Program-made: the position numbers and the translations under genes
Shown: positions 23,635 to 31,628 of the stretch, piece by piece
Layout: each line of letters begins with the position of its first letter
How positions within the stretch are numbered: position 1 is the first letter of the stretch
NCBI GenBank assembly: GCA_965279095.1
Contig: CBDIHH010000003.1
Span: 434,001 to 498,000 of the forward strand
DNA: 64,000 nt
DNA from: CBDIHH01 sp965279095
Lineage (GTDB): Bacteria > Pseudomonadota > Alphaproteobacteria > Caulobacterales > Caulobacteraceae
Reading direction: 5' to 3'
The notes under the pieces: model-generated
Told to the model about the DNA's origin: nothing
The model's database searches: none
What the model saw: the letters and a program-made list of their open reading frames with translations, nothing else

Positions 23635-24158
23635 GGCCGCAGGATCAGCGAGCTCTGCGTCGCCTCGAACCGCGACAGGCGGCCCAGGTAGGTCATGCCC
23701 AGCAGCGAGGTCTCCAGCCCCTTTTCCACCACGAAGGCCTCGACCCCGGGTACCCGGGCGCCGGCGATGGAGACGCTGTCGAGGCTGACGCGGGCGACGC
23801 GGGCCTTGCCGTTGGCGGTGTCGACCTCGGCGCTGTAGACGAGATCGGCGGGCTGGAAGCCCAGGCGATGGGCGTCGGCCAGGGTCAGGGCGACGGCGGA
23901 GGCGCCGGTGTCCACCAGGAAGCGCACACGCTGGCCGTTGACCAGGCCCTCGGCCCAGAAGTGGCCGTCGGCGCTCTTGACCACCGAGGCGGCCCCGGCG
24001 GGCGCCGCGGCGGCCAGGCCGCGGTCGGGGGCGTCGGCGCGGACGCGCCGCAGTTCCGGAGCCGCCTCGGCCCGGGCGGGCTCATAGGCGATCAAGGCCT
24101 TGGCCGCCCCGGCGACCGCGAGCGACGCCGCCACGGCCAGGATCGCAAACCGCACCAT
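23631..24158 (-). CDS. Retropepsin-like clan AA aspartic protease
   Basis: This 175-aa protein has an N-terminal signal or anchor (about residues 1-22: 'MVRFAILAVAASLAVAGAAK'). A clan AA domain of the TIGR02281 type follows: 'HFWAEGLVNGQRVRFLVDTG' with the catalytic Asp in DTGAS, then 'RVARVSLDSVSIAGARVPGV' and 'SLLGMTYLGRLSRFEATQSS'. One Asp per chain implies a dimeric active site. The substrate is unknown and the location is probably periplasmic. Its stop overlaps that of dusA on the other strand. Confidence 0.87.
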   Translation of the reverse strand: MVRFAILAVAASLAVAGAAKALIAYEPARAEAAPELRRVRADAPDRGLAAAAPAGAASVVKSADGHFWAEGLVNGQRVRFLVDTGASAVALTLADAHRLGFQPADLVYSAEVDTANGKARVARVSLDSVSIAGARVPGVEAFVVEKGLETSLLGMTYLGRLSRFEATQSSLILRP

Positions 24159-24241
24159 CCAGACACCCTGCCATCAAAGGCTCATTCGGACCGTTGGCCG
24201 GTCCCTGTGGCGGCCAGACTAGGGCGACAGGGTTTGCAAGC

Positions 24242-24315
24242 GGTGAATCAAAACCTGCGAAAACATGAATTACCTCAATGGCTTGCGGGTAAACAAGGTT
24301 AAGGTGTGATTCACC
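24242..24315. promoter_or_regulatory. Inverted repeat carrying two CcrM (GANTC) sites
   Basis: GGTGAATCA (24242-24250) and TGATTCACC (24307-24315) form a perfect 9-bp inverted repeat with a 56-bp spacer, and each arm contains a GANTC site. The spacer is AT-rich and has a second inner pair (TTACC/GGTAA, 24271-24292). It lies between the divergent protease and CobT-like genes. CcrM methylation-sensitive promoters are known in Caulobacter; a role here is inference. Confidence 0.4.
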
Positions 24316-24367
24316 CTCCTGGCGCGCTCCGCTTCCCTTCGCCGGCGCGGTCGCCTATGCAGCGGCG

Positions 24368-25246
24368 ATGACCGCCGCCCCCTTCGACGACATCCGAACC
24401 CTGCTTCAGGACATGCCGAGCGCGGCGCCCGCCGTGGCGCCCGACCCCGGCCTGGGGCGCCTGGGCGAGATCGCCGCCTTCGTCCATCGCTGGCGCGGCC
24501 AGGCGACCCTGCACCGGCCGATCGTCGCCCTCTACGCCGGCAGCACCGGGGCCGACCCCGACGCCGTGCGCGCCAGCCTCGAGGCGGTGGCCTCGGGGGC
24601 GGCGCCGGTGGCCCGGCTGGCCCAGGCCCAGGGCGCGGGGCTGGAGGCCTTCGACCTGGCTATCGAGCGCCCTGTCGCCGACATGGCCCACCGGCCGGCC
24701 ATGAGCGACCGTGAGTGCGCCGCCACCATGGCCTTCGGCATGGAGGCCCTGGCCAAACAGCCGGACCTGCTGATGCCCGGGGTGCTGGGCGACGACGACG
24801 GCGCGGCGGCGGCGGCGGTGGCTATGGCGCTCTACGGCGGCGAGGCCACGGACTGGACCGCCGATCATGCCCCCCGGGTGGCGGCGGCGGTGCATCGTTT
24901 CCGCGACAAGGCCGGCCCCGCCCCCGATCCTCTGGAGGCCCTGGGTCATCTCGGCAGCCGGCAGATGGCCGCCGTCGCCGGCGCCATCGTCGCGGCGCGG
25001 GTGCAGGGAGTTCCGGTTCTGCTCGACGGCTACGCCGCCTGCGTCGCCGCCGGGGTGCTGCATGCCCTCGACCTGCGGGCCCTGGACCACTGCCTGGCGG
25101 CGCATGTGTCGGCCGACCACGGCCACGCCGCCGTGCTGCAGCGGCTCGGGCTGCGGCCCCTGGTCGACCTGGAGCTGGCGGGGGAGGGCGGCCTTGGCGC
25201 CGTGGCGGCCCTGGCCGTGGTCAAGGCGGCGATGGCGCTGAAGTAG
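24368..25246 (+). CDS. Divergent CobT-like phosphoribosyltransferase
   Basis: This protein is 292 aa, shorter than the usual 340-355 of CobT, which makes alpha-ribazole phosphate for cobalamin from nicotinate mononucleotide and dimethylbenzimidazole. Family landmarks remain ('GLGRLGEIAAFVHRW', 'PVADMAHRPAMSDREC', 'QMAAVAGAIVAARVQGVPVL' and C-terminal 'LAGEGGLGA', near the catalytic Glu). The canonical 'GEMGIGNTT' segment reads 'GVLGDDDGAA' and the GTG loop is absent. It may be a paralog with altered activity or a pseudoenzyme. No other cobalamin gene is adjacent and no cobalamin riboswitch is apparent. Confidence 0.72.
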   Translation: MTAAPFDDIRTLLQDMPSAAPAVAPDPGLGRLGEIAAFVHRWRGQATLHRPIVALYAGSTGADPDAVRASLEAVASGAAPVARLAQAQGAGLEAFDLAIERPVADMAHRPAMSDRECAATMAFGMEALAKQPDLLMPGVLGDDDGAAAAAVAMALYGGEATDWTADHAPRVAAAVHRFRDKAGPAPDPLEALGHLGSRQMAAVAGAIVAARVQGVPVLLDGYAACVAAGVLHALDLRALDHCLAAHVSADHGHAAVLQRLGLRPLVDLELAGEGGLGAVAALAVVKAAMALK

Positions 25247-25273
25247 GCCAACATGGCGCTGGTCCGGGTTGGG

Positions 25274-25792
25274 TCAGCGCCGCTCAAGCACTCTCAATAC
25301 CCAGGCGTAGTCGTCGCCCTCCTCGGCGGCGTGCGCCTCGCGGCTGACCTCGACCCACTGGACCTCGTCGAAGGCCGGGAACAGGACATCGCCCTCGACC
25401 TGCGCCTGCACCTCGGTGAGGTAGAGGCGCCGGGCCTTGGGCAGGGCGGCCTCGAACACCGCGGCGCCGCCGATGACGCAGACCTCGTCCTGGCCGTCCT
25501 CCTGCGCCTGCTCGCGGCCGATGCCGATGGCCTCGCCCAGGGTCTCGCAGACGATGGCGCCCTGGGGCTCGAACGAGCCGTCCCGCGACAGCACCAGGTT
25601 CAGCCGGCCGGGCAGGGGCGCCTTGGGCAGGGAGTCCCAGGTCTTGCGGCCCATGATCACCGGCTTGCCCAGGGTCAGGCGGCGGAACATGACCATGTCC
25701 GAGCGGATCCGCCACGGCAGGCCGCCGTCGCGGCCGATGACCCCGTTGAGGCTGCGCGCGACGGGACCCAGGGTGATGATGGGGGCGCTCAA
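25274..25792 (-). CDS. folA: Dihydrofolate reductase
   Basis: This 172-aa enzyme regenerates tetrahydrofolate, which thymidylate synthase consumes. Motifs are 'ARSLNGVIGRDGGLPWRI', 'PVIMGRKTWDSLPKAPLPGR', 'EVCVIGGAAVFEAALP' and 'YLTEVQAQVEGDVLFP'. The active-site acidic residue usually follows the Pro-Trp; here it is Asp in 'RIRSDMVMF'. The TTG at 25792 overlaps the thyA stop (TTGA), giving coupled thyA-folA expression; longer extension into thyA is not needed. Confidence 0.93.
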   Translation of the reverse strand: MSAPIITLGPVARSLNGVIGRDGGLPWRIRSDMVMFRRLTLGKPVIMGRKTWDSLPKAPLPGRLNLVLSRDGSFEPQGAIVCETLGEAIGIGREQAQEDGQDEVCVIGGAAVFEAALPKARRLYLTEVQAQVEGDVLFPAFDEVQWVEVSREAHAAEEGDDYAWVLRVLERR

Positions 25793-26652
25793 ACCGCTAT
25801 CGGGGCGGCGATCTTCGGCCACGGGTCATAGCCGTCGAAGGCGATGTCCTCATAGTCGAAGGCGAACAGGTCGCGCTTGGGGGCCAGGGTCAGGATCGGG
25901 AAGGGGCGCGGCTCGCGCGTCAGCTGCTCCGCCGCCTGGTCCAGGTGATTGGCGTAGAGGTGCACGTCGCCGAAGCTGTGCACGAACTCGCCCACCCCCA
26001 GACCGGCTGCCTGGGCGACCATGTGGGTCAAGAGGGCGTAGGAGGCGATGTTGAAGGGCACGCCCAGGAACAGGTCGGCGGAGCGCTGGTAGAGCTGGCA
26101 CGACAGGCGGTCGCGCCCGTCGGGGCCTGGGGCCACGAAGAACTGGAACAGGCAGTGGCAGGGCGGCAGGGCCATGTCGTCGACATCGGCCGGGTTCCAG
26201 GCCGAGACCACGTGACGGCGGCTGTAGGGATTGGCGCGGATCGCCTCGACCACCTTGGCGATCTGGTCGATGACGCGGCCATCGGGCGCCGCCCAGGATC
26301 GCCACTGCTTGCCGTAGACCGGGCCGAGCTCTCCGGCCTCGTCCGCCCATTCGTCCCAGATGCGCACGCCGCGCTCCTGCAGCCAGCGGACATTGGTGTC
26401 GCCGCGCAGGAACCACAGCAGCTCCAGTACGATGGACTTGCGGTGCAGGGCCTTGGTGGTCAGCAGGGGGAACCCCTGGTTCAGATCGAAGCGCATCTGC
26501 CGGCCGAACAGGCCCAGGGTGCCGGTGCCGGTGCGGTCGCCGCGATGCACGCCATCGCGCATGACCTCGTCCAGCAGGGCGAGATACTGTCGCTCGGGAT
26601 GGTCGTGCCCGGCGGCGGGGACCGGCCGGGTCTGGGGCAGGGGCGCATTCAT
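25789..26652 (-). CDS. thyA: Thymidylate synthase
   Basis: This 287-aa enzyme converts dUMP and methylene-THF to dTMP and DHF. Conserved blocks are 'DRTGTGTLGLFGRQMRFDL', 'LLTTKALHRKSIVLELLWFL', the catalytic Cys165 in 'PPCHCLFQFF', 'CQLYQRSADLFLGVPFNIAS' and 'GDVHLYANH'. I choose the ATG at 26652 over an upstream start at 26709, whose extra residues are not family-like. Its last codon overlaps folA, so DHF made here is recycled by the product of the next gene. Confidence 0.96.
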   Translation of the reverse strand: MNAPLPQTRPVPAAGHDHPERQYLALLDEVMRDGVHRGDRTGTGTLGLFGRQMRFDLNQGFPLLTTKALHRKSIVLELLWFLRGDTNVRWLQERGVRIWDEWADEAGELGPVYGKQWRSWAAPDGRVIDQIAKVVEAIRANPYSRRHVVSAWNPADVDDMALPPCHCLFQFFVAPGPDGRDRLSCQLYQRSADLFLGVPFNIASYALLTHMVAQAAGLGVGEFVHSFGDVHLYANHLDQAAEQLTREPRPFPILTLAPKRDLFAFDYEDIAFDGYDPWPKIAAPIAV

Positions 26653-26759
26653 CGCGGCAGGATCGCTCTCGGGCTGTCGATTCGCCACTGCGGGCGCGGA
26701 TCGGTCCACAGGCAGCCTGTCCTACGCCGAAACGCCGGCCCCGGCCAGGACGGCCGACG

Positions 26760-27938
26760 TCAGCTGAACGCCTGCAGGCCGGTCTGGGCCCGGCCCAGGA
26801 TCAGGGTGTGGATGTCGTAGGTGCCCTCATAGGTGTTGACCACCTCCAGGTTCACCATGTGGCGCATCACATGGTACTCGTCCGATACGCCGTTGCCGCC
26901 GTGCATGTCGCGGGCCATGCGGGCGATCTGCAGGGCCTTGCCGCAGCTGTTGCGCTTGATCATCGAGATCAGGTCCGGCGGGCAGGCGTCTTCGTCCATC
27001 AGCCGGCCGGCGCGCAGGCAGGCCTGCAGGCCCAGGGTCACCTCGGTGAGCATGTCGGTGAGCTTCTGCTGGAACAGCTGGGTCTGGGCCAGGGGGCGAC
27101 CGAACTGGCGGCGGTCCATGCCGTAGTCGCGCGCGGCGAACCAGCAGAACTCCGCCGCCCCCAGGGCGCCCCAGCTGATGCCGTAGCGGGCCTTGTTGAG
27201 GCAGCCGAACGGCCCGCCGAGGCCCGAGGCGTTCGGGAGCAGATTGGCCTCGGGCACGAACACCTCGTCCAGTACGATCTCGCCGGTGATGGAGGCGCGC
27301 AGGGCCAGCTTGCCGTGGATCTCCGGGGTGGAGAATCCGGCGAAGTCACGCTCCACGATGAAGCCGCGGATCTTGCCGTCGAGCTTGGCCCAGACCACGG
27401 CGAGGTCGGCGATGGGGCTGTTGGTGATCCAGGTCTTGGCGCCCGACAGCCGGTAGCCGCCGTCCACCGCCACGGCTTTGGTCTCCATGCCGCCGGGATC
27501 AGAGCCGTGGTTGGGCTCGGTCAGGCCGAAGCAGCCCACAAATTCGCCCGACGCCAGCTTGGGCAGGTATTTGCGGCGCTGGGCGTCGGAGCCGTAGGCG
27601 AAGATCGGGTGCATCACGAGGGAGGACTGCACGCTCATCGCCGAGCGATAGCCGCTGTCCACCCGCTCCACCTCGCGGGCCACGAGGCCGTAGGAGACGT
27701 AGTTGACCTCCGCCCCGCCGAACTCGGCGGGCAGGGTCGAGCCGAGCAGGCCCAGCTCGCCCATCTCGGTCATGATCGCCCGGTCAAAGGTCCCCTGGCG
27801 GTTCGCCTCCAGGATCCGGGGCGCCAGCCGGCCCTGGGCATAGTCGCGGGCGGTGTCCCGGATCATCCGCTCATCGGCGGTCAGCTGGTCCTCCAGGCGC
27901 AGGGGGTCCTTCCAGTCGAAAGGGGACTTGCTGCTCAT
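26760..27938 (-). CDS. gcdH: Glutaryl-CoA dehydrogenase
   Basis: This 392-aa acyl-CoA dehydrogenase has the GcdH signature: 'FDWKDPLRLEDQLTADERMI' at the start, 'GCFGLTEPNHGSDPGGMETK', 'YRLSGAKTWITNSPIADLAV', and 'NTYEGTYDIHTLILGRAQTG', which contains the catalytic Glu. It oxidises and decarboxylates glutaryl-CoA to crotonyl-CoA in lysine, tryptophan and aromatic catabolism. It is complete, with GAGG upstream of the ATG. It is divergent from the lyase operon at 28.1 kb and shares a 157-bp gap with it. Co-regulation is possible but not shown. Confidence 0.93.
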   Translation of the reverse strand: MSSKSPFDWKDPLRLEDQLTADERMIRDTARDYAQGRLAPRILEANRQGTFDRAIMTEMGELGLLGSTLPAEFGGAEVNYVSYGLVAREVERVDSGYRSAMSVQSSLVMHPIFAYGSDAQRRKYLPKLASGEFVGCFGLTEPNHGSDPGGMETKAVAVDGGYRLSGAKTWITNSPIADLAVVWAKLDGKIRGFIVERDFAGFSTPEIHGKLALRASITGEIVLDEVFVPEANLLPNASGLGGPFGCLNKARYGISWGALGAAEFCWFAARDYGMDRRQFGRPLAQTQLFQQKLTDMLTEVTLGLQACLRAGRLMDEDACPPDLISMIKRNSCGKALQIARMARDMHGGNGVSDEYHVMRHMVNLEVVNTYEGTYDIHTLILGRAQTGLQAFS

Positions 27939-28095
27939 CTGCGCCTCGCTCTAGTAAGACCAACCGCTGGGCGGCGTCGGATCGGGTGGCGCCTAGCATG
28001 AGCCCGCGCTTGGGCATAGGGGACGGCGTGGCCGCCAGGCGGTCGGGTCCGGCTCAGGCCTTCAAGAGGCCATACAGGTCCGTAGGAGTTCTTCG

Positions 28096-29022
28096 ATGAC
28101 CAGCCCCGCCGCCCGCCTCCGCCGCGCCCTCGCCGACAGGACCGCCGTCACCGTCGCACCGGGCTGTTACGACGCCCTCACGGCGTCGCTGATCGAGCGG
28201 GCGGGCTTCTCGGCCGCCTACCTGTCGGGCGCCTCCATCGCCTACACGCGCCTGGGCCGGCCCGACATCGGCCTGGTCGCCGCCTCCGAGGTCGCCGAGG
28301 TCATCGGCCTGATCCGCGACCGCTGCCCGGACCTGCCCCTGATCGTCGACGCCGACACCGGCTTCGGCAACGCCCTGAACGTCCAGCGCACCGTGCGCAC
28401 CTTCGAGCGCTCCGGGGCCACGGCCATCCAGCTGGAGGATCAGGTCATGCCCAAGCGCTGCGGGCACCTGGCCGGCAAGAAGCTGGTCTCCACCGCCGAG
28501 ATGACCGGCAAGATCAAGGCGGCCCTCGACGCCCGCAACGACCCTGACACCCTGATCGTGGCGCGCACCGACGCCATCGGCGTCGACGGCTTCGAGGCCG
28601 CCATGGCGCGGGCCGAGGCCTATGTCGAGGCCGGCGCCGACGTGCTGTTCGTCGAGGCGCCCCGCAGCCTCGAGCAGATGCGCCAGATCACCGCCGCCTT
28701 CGGCCCGCGCGTGCCGCTGCTGGCCAATATGGTGGAGGGCGGCGACACCCCGGTCAGCAAGGCGGACGAGCTCGGCGAGATCGGCTATCGCCTGGTCATC
28801 TTCCCGGGGGCGATCTCGCGGGTGCTGGTCTGGACCCTGGAGCATTTCCTGGCCGACCTGAAGACCAACGGCTCGAACGCGTCCTGGAGCGACCGGATGC
28901 ACGACTTCCGCGGCCTGAACGCCGTGATCGGCACCGAAGACATGCTGGCCGCCGGCCGGCGCTATGACGAAGACATTTCCGCCGCGGGCCTGGTGGCCCC
29001 GGCGCCTATCGGAGTGGGATGA
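28096..29022 (+). CDS. ICL/PEP-mutase superfamily lyase (copy A)
   Basis: This 308-aa protein is of the isocitrate lyase/PEP mutase superfamily, methylisocitrate/dimethylmalate-lyase or oxaloacetate-decarboxylase type. TIM-barrel landmarks are 'APGCYDALTASLIERAGFSA', 'PLIVDADTGFGNALNVQRTV', 'ATAIQLEDQVMPKRCGH' (the KRCGH loop with catalytic Cys) and 'LIVARTDAIGVDGFEAA'. Enzymes of this group cleave or form C-C bonds next to a carboxylate, with Mg2+. TAGGAG precedes the ATG. It is the first gene of a tightly overlapped four-gene operon, and a paralog lies at 44.46 kb in a similar gene set. The true substrate is unknown. Confidence 0.85.
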   Translation: MTSPAARLRRALADRTAVTVAPGCYDALTASLIERAGFSAAYLSGASIAYTRLGRPDIGLVAASEVAEVIGLIRDRCPDLPLIVDADTGFGNALNVQRTVRTFERSGATAIQLEDQVMPKRCGHLAGKKLVSTAEMTGKIKAALDARNDPDTLIVARTDAIGVDGFEAAMARAEAYVEAGADVLFVEAPRSLEQMRQITAAFGPRVPLLANMVEGGDTPVSKADELGEIGYRLVIFPGAISRVLVWTLEHFLADLKTNGSNASWSDRMHDFRGLNAVIGTEDMLAAGRRYDEDISAAGLVAPAPIGVG

Positions 29023-29693
29023 TGCAGCTTTCCGACCAGACGGCCCGACAGTATTTCGAGGAGGTCCAGGCTAGGCCGACCCGCGCCAAGTTCGGCTTCG
29101 GCGACAAGGCGGCCATCGTCAACATCGACCTGCAGAAGGCCTATACGGCGGTGGGCGAGTTCGCCACCGCCTATGAGACCGACCCCAAGCAGCTCGACTA
29201 CATCAACGAGATCAGCGACATCGCCCGCTCCAAGGGATTGCCGGTGATCTGGACCTATGTCGCCTATATGGAGTCCGCGGCCGACGCCGGGGTGTGGGGC
29301 ACGCGCACCAACACCCCCGACAGCCTGCAGAACATCAAGGTCGGCTCCGAGCGCGCCAAGTTCGACCCGCGGCTGAAAATCGATCGCTCGGTGGACGCGG
29401 TCTACAACAAGCTGATGGCCTCGGCCTTCCACGAGACCCCGCTACAGAGCCTGCTGGTCTGGCACAAGGTCGATACGGTGATCATCACCGGCGGCTCCAC
29501 CTCCGGCTGCGTGCGCGCCACGGCGGTGGAGAGCCTGATGCGCGGCTATCGCACCATCGTCCCCATCGAGTGCGTCGCCGACAAGCACGAGATCCCGCAC
29601 TTCGCCAACCTCGCGGACATGCTGCTGAAATACGCCGACGTCGAGCCGGTCTCGGTGGTGCGCGACTACCTCAACGGATGGCAGCCCAAATGA
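29019..29693 (+). CDS. Isochorismatase-fold amidohydrolase (copy A)
   Basis: This 224-aa cysteine hydrolase resembles N-carbamoylsarcosine amidohydrolase and maleamate amidase (NicF). The catalytic triad is recognisable: Asp in 'AAIVNIDLQKAYTAVG', Lys in 'AVYNKLMASAFHETPL' and Cys in 'ITGGSTSGCVRATAVE'. It probably hydrolyses a terminal amide or carbamoyl group. It overlaps the lyase gene by 4 bp and the following PuuE-like gene by 4 bp, so these products are likely made together. A second copy at 45.35 kb follows the second lyase. Confidence 0.86.
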   Translation: MMQLSDQTARQYFEEVQARPTRAKFGFGDKAAIVNIDLQKAYTAVGEFATAYETDPKQLDYINEISDIARSKGLPVIWTYVAYMESAADAGVWGTRTNTPDSLQNIKVGSERAKFDPRLKIDRSVDAVYNKLMASAFHETPLQSLLVWHKVDTVIITGGSTSGCVRATAVESLMRGYRTIVPIECVADKHEIPHFANLADMLLKYADVEPVSVVRDYLNGWQPK

Positions 29694-30604
29694 AGTCCGA
29701 CCCCGGTCTGTTCGACTACTGGCCCTACAAGGACCGCCCCAAGGTGGTCTGGCCCGGCGGCAAGAAGCTGGCCTTCTGGGTCGCCCCCAATATCGAGTTC
29801 TACGAGCTCGACCCGCCCAAGAACCCGCACCGCACCCCCTGGCCGCGGCCCAATCCCGATGTCGTCGGCTACTCCTACCGCGACTATGGCAACCGCGTCG
29901 GCCATTGGCGGATGATGGAGCTGATGGACAAATACAAGGTCCGCGGCTCGATCTCCCTGTCGGTGGCGATGATCCAGCACCATCCGGAGATCATCGCCGC
30001 CTGCGTCGAGCGCGACTGGGAGTTCTTCAGCCACGGCATCTACAACACCCGCTACACCTACGGCATGGACGAGGCGCAGGAGCGCGCCATCATCCAAGAC
30101 TCCATCGACACGGTGAAGGACGCCACGGGGCAGATGATCGCCGGCTGGCTGGCCCCGGCGCTGACCCACACCGAGCGCACCCTGGACCTGCTCGCCGACA
30201 TGGGGCTGAAATACACCTGCGACCTGTTCCACGACGACCAGCCGACGCCGGTGAAGACCCCCACGGGCCGGTTCTGCTCGGTGCCCTATTCTCTGGAGAT
30301 GAACGACAGCATCACCTTCAACGTCCAGAACATCACCCCGCGCCGCTACATCGAGATCCTCAAGACCAACTTCGACCGCCTCTACGCCGAGGCGGACACC
30401 TCGGGCACGGTGATGTGCATCCCCCTGCACGCCTATCTGATCGGGCTGCCCTACCGGCTGGAGCCCTTCGAGGAGATCCTCGACTACATCACCGGCCATG
30501 ACGACGTCTGGGTGACCACGGGCCGCGAGATCGCCGAATACTGGACCGAGAACTACTACGACGCGGCGCTGGCCGACATCAAAGCCAAGGCGGAATCAGT
30601 CTGA
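29690..30604 (+). CDS. PuuE/NodB-like cyclic-amide hydrolase candidate (1)
   Basis: This 304-aa polysaccharide-deacetylase-fold protein has an ATG overlapping the preceding stop. The classical NodB 'DD' motif is not present; the strand reads 'WVAPNIEFYELD'. One His remains in 'FFSHGIYNTRYTYGM', another in 'CIPLHAYLIGLPYRLE'. This pattern resembles PuuE allantoinase, which evolved from deacetylases and opens a cyclic ureide, more than chitin or peptidoglycan deacetylases. There is no signal peptide, so the protein is cytoplasmic. With an amidase and lyase in the same operon, a small cyclic amide substrate is inferred. There are four such proteins in the window. Confidence 0.82.
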   Translation: MKSDPGLFDYWPYKDRPKVVWPGGKKLAFWVAPNIEFYELDPPKNPHRTPWPRPNPDVVGYSYRDYGNRVGHWRMMELMDKYKVRGSISLSVAMIQHHPEIIAACVERDWEFFSHGIYNTRYTYGMDEAQERAIIQDSIDTVKDATGQMIAGWLAPALTHTERTLDLLADMGLKYTCDLFHDDQPTPVKTPTGRFCSVPYSLEMNDSITFNVQNITPRRYIEILKTNFDRLYAEADTSGTVMCIPLHAYLIGLPYRLEPFEEILDYITGHDDVWVTTGREIAEYWTENYYDAALADIKAKAESV

Positions 30605-31530
30605 TGGCCCTGGATCCCGAATTCCTCGTCTACAAGAACCGCCGCTACGGCATGGACCACGAACGCTACCCGTGGTCGATGCTGAAGGACCGCGAGCCTG
30701 TGCAATGGCCCAACGGCGCCAAGACGGCCCTGTTCATCACCGTCGCCATTGAGGACTTCCCCCTCGACCAACAGGGCAAGCCGTTCAAGCTGCCGGGGGG
30801 CATGGTCACCGCCTATCCCGACCTGCGCCACTACACCCTGCGCGACTATGGCGCGCGGGTGGGGGTCTGGCGGCTGATCGATCTGTTCGACCGCCTGGGG
30901 CTGCGGGTGAACTGGGCCATCAACGGCCGCGCCACCGAGCGCTATCCCTATCTGGTCAAGACCCTGGCGGCGCGGGCCGACGACGAGATCGTCGGCCACG
31001 GCTGGGACATGGACAGCCCCCACTACGGCGGCCAGCCCATCGACGAGGAACGCGAGCTCGTCCGCAAGAGCCTCGCCGCCCTCACCAAGGCCACGGGGCG
31101 CAAGATCGAGGGCTGGGTCTCTCCCGGCCGGTCGGAGTCGTTCAACACCCCGGACCTGATCGCCGAGCAGGGCATCGCCTGGTTCGCCGACTGGGTGAAC
31201 GACGACATGCCGTACGACTTCGCCACCACCAGCGGCCCGATCGTCGCCATGCCCCTGTCCACCGACGTGGACGACCGCCAGATCCTGGTGGAGAACCGGC
31301 ATTCGGAGGACGACTTCGCCCAGCAGGTGATCGACCAGTTCACCTACCTGAACCGCGAGGCAGGGGCCGCCGGCGGCCGGGTGGTGTCCCTGTCCTTGCA
31401 CCCCTGGGTGATCGGCCAGCCGCACCGCATCGGGGCCCTGGAGAAGGCGCTGGAGCACATCATGGCGCAGCCGGGCGTCTGGTCCGCCACCGGCGGGGCC
31501 ATCGCCAACGCCTGGCGCGGCGCCCAGTAG
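30604..31530 (+). CDS. PuuE/NodB-like cyclic-amide hydrolase candidate (2)
   Basis: This 308-aa paralog lies directly after the first; its ATG overlaps the TGA by one base. The conserved framework is 'VQWPNGAKTALFITVAIEDF', 'LRDYGARVGVWRLIDLFDRL', 'EIVGHGWDMDSPHYGG' and 'SLSLHPWVIGQPHRIGALEK'. It has no signal peptide. The acidic residues at the DD position (IED) and the two His suggest an active, possibly metal-using hydrolase. Two unequal paralogs in one operon suggest a heteromer or two successive substrates. It is the last gene of the operon. Confidence 0.82.
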   Translation: MALDPEFLVYKNRRYGMDHERYPWSMLKDREPVQWPNGAKTALFITVAIEDFPLDQQGKPFKLPGGMVTAYPDLRHYTLRDYGARVGVWRLIDLFDRLGLRVNWAINGRATERYPYLVKTLAARADDEIVGHGWDMDSPHYGGQPIDEERELVRKSLAALTKATGRKIEGWVSPGRSESFNTPDLIAEQGIAWFADWVNDDMPYDFATTSGPIVAMPLSTDVDDRQILVENRHSEDDFAQQVIDQFTYLNREAGAAGGRVVSLSLHPWVIGQPHRIGALEKALEHIMAQPGVWSATGGAIANAWRGAQ

Positions 31531-31628
31531 CGGGCCCCCGTCCTGCGGCTCTGACGACGAAGTATCTCAGTCTTACCGCCGTCCCTTGAAGCGGGGCGGC
31601 GGGCGCCCTCCTTCCGCGAGAGACGCTG

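Noticed and set aside
24159..24367. Cobalamin riboswitch ahead of the CobT-like gene
   Set aside because: The conserved B12-box sequence was not seen and the leader is short; only a small inverted repeat with GANTC sites is present.
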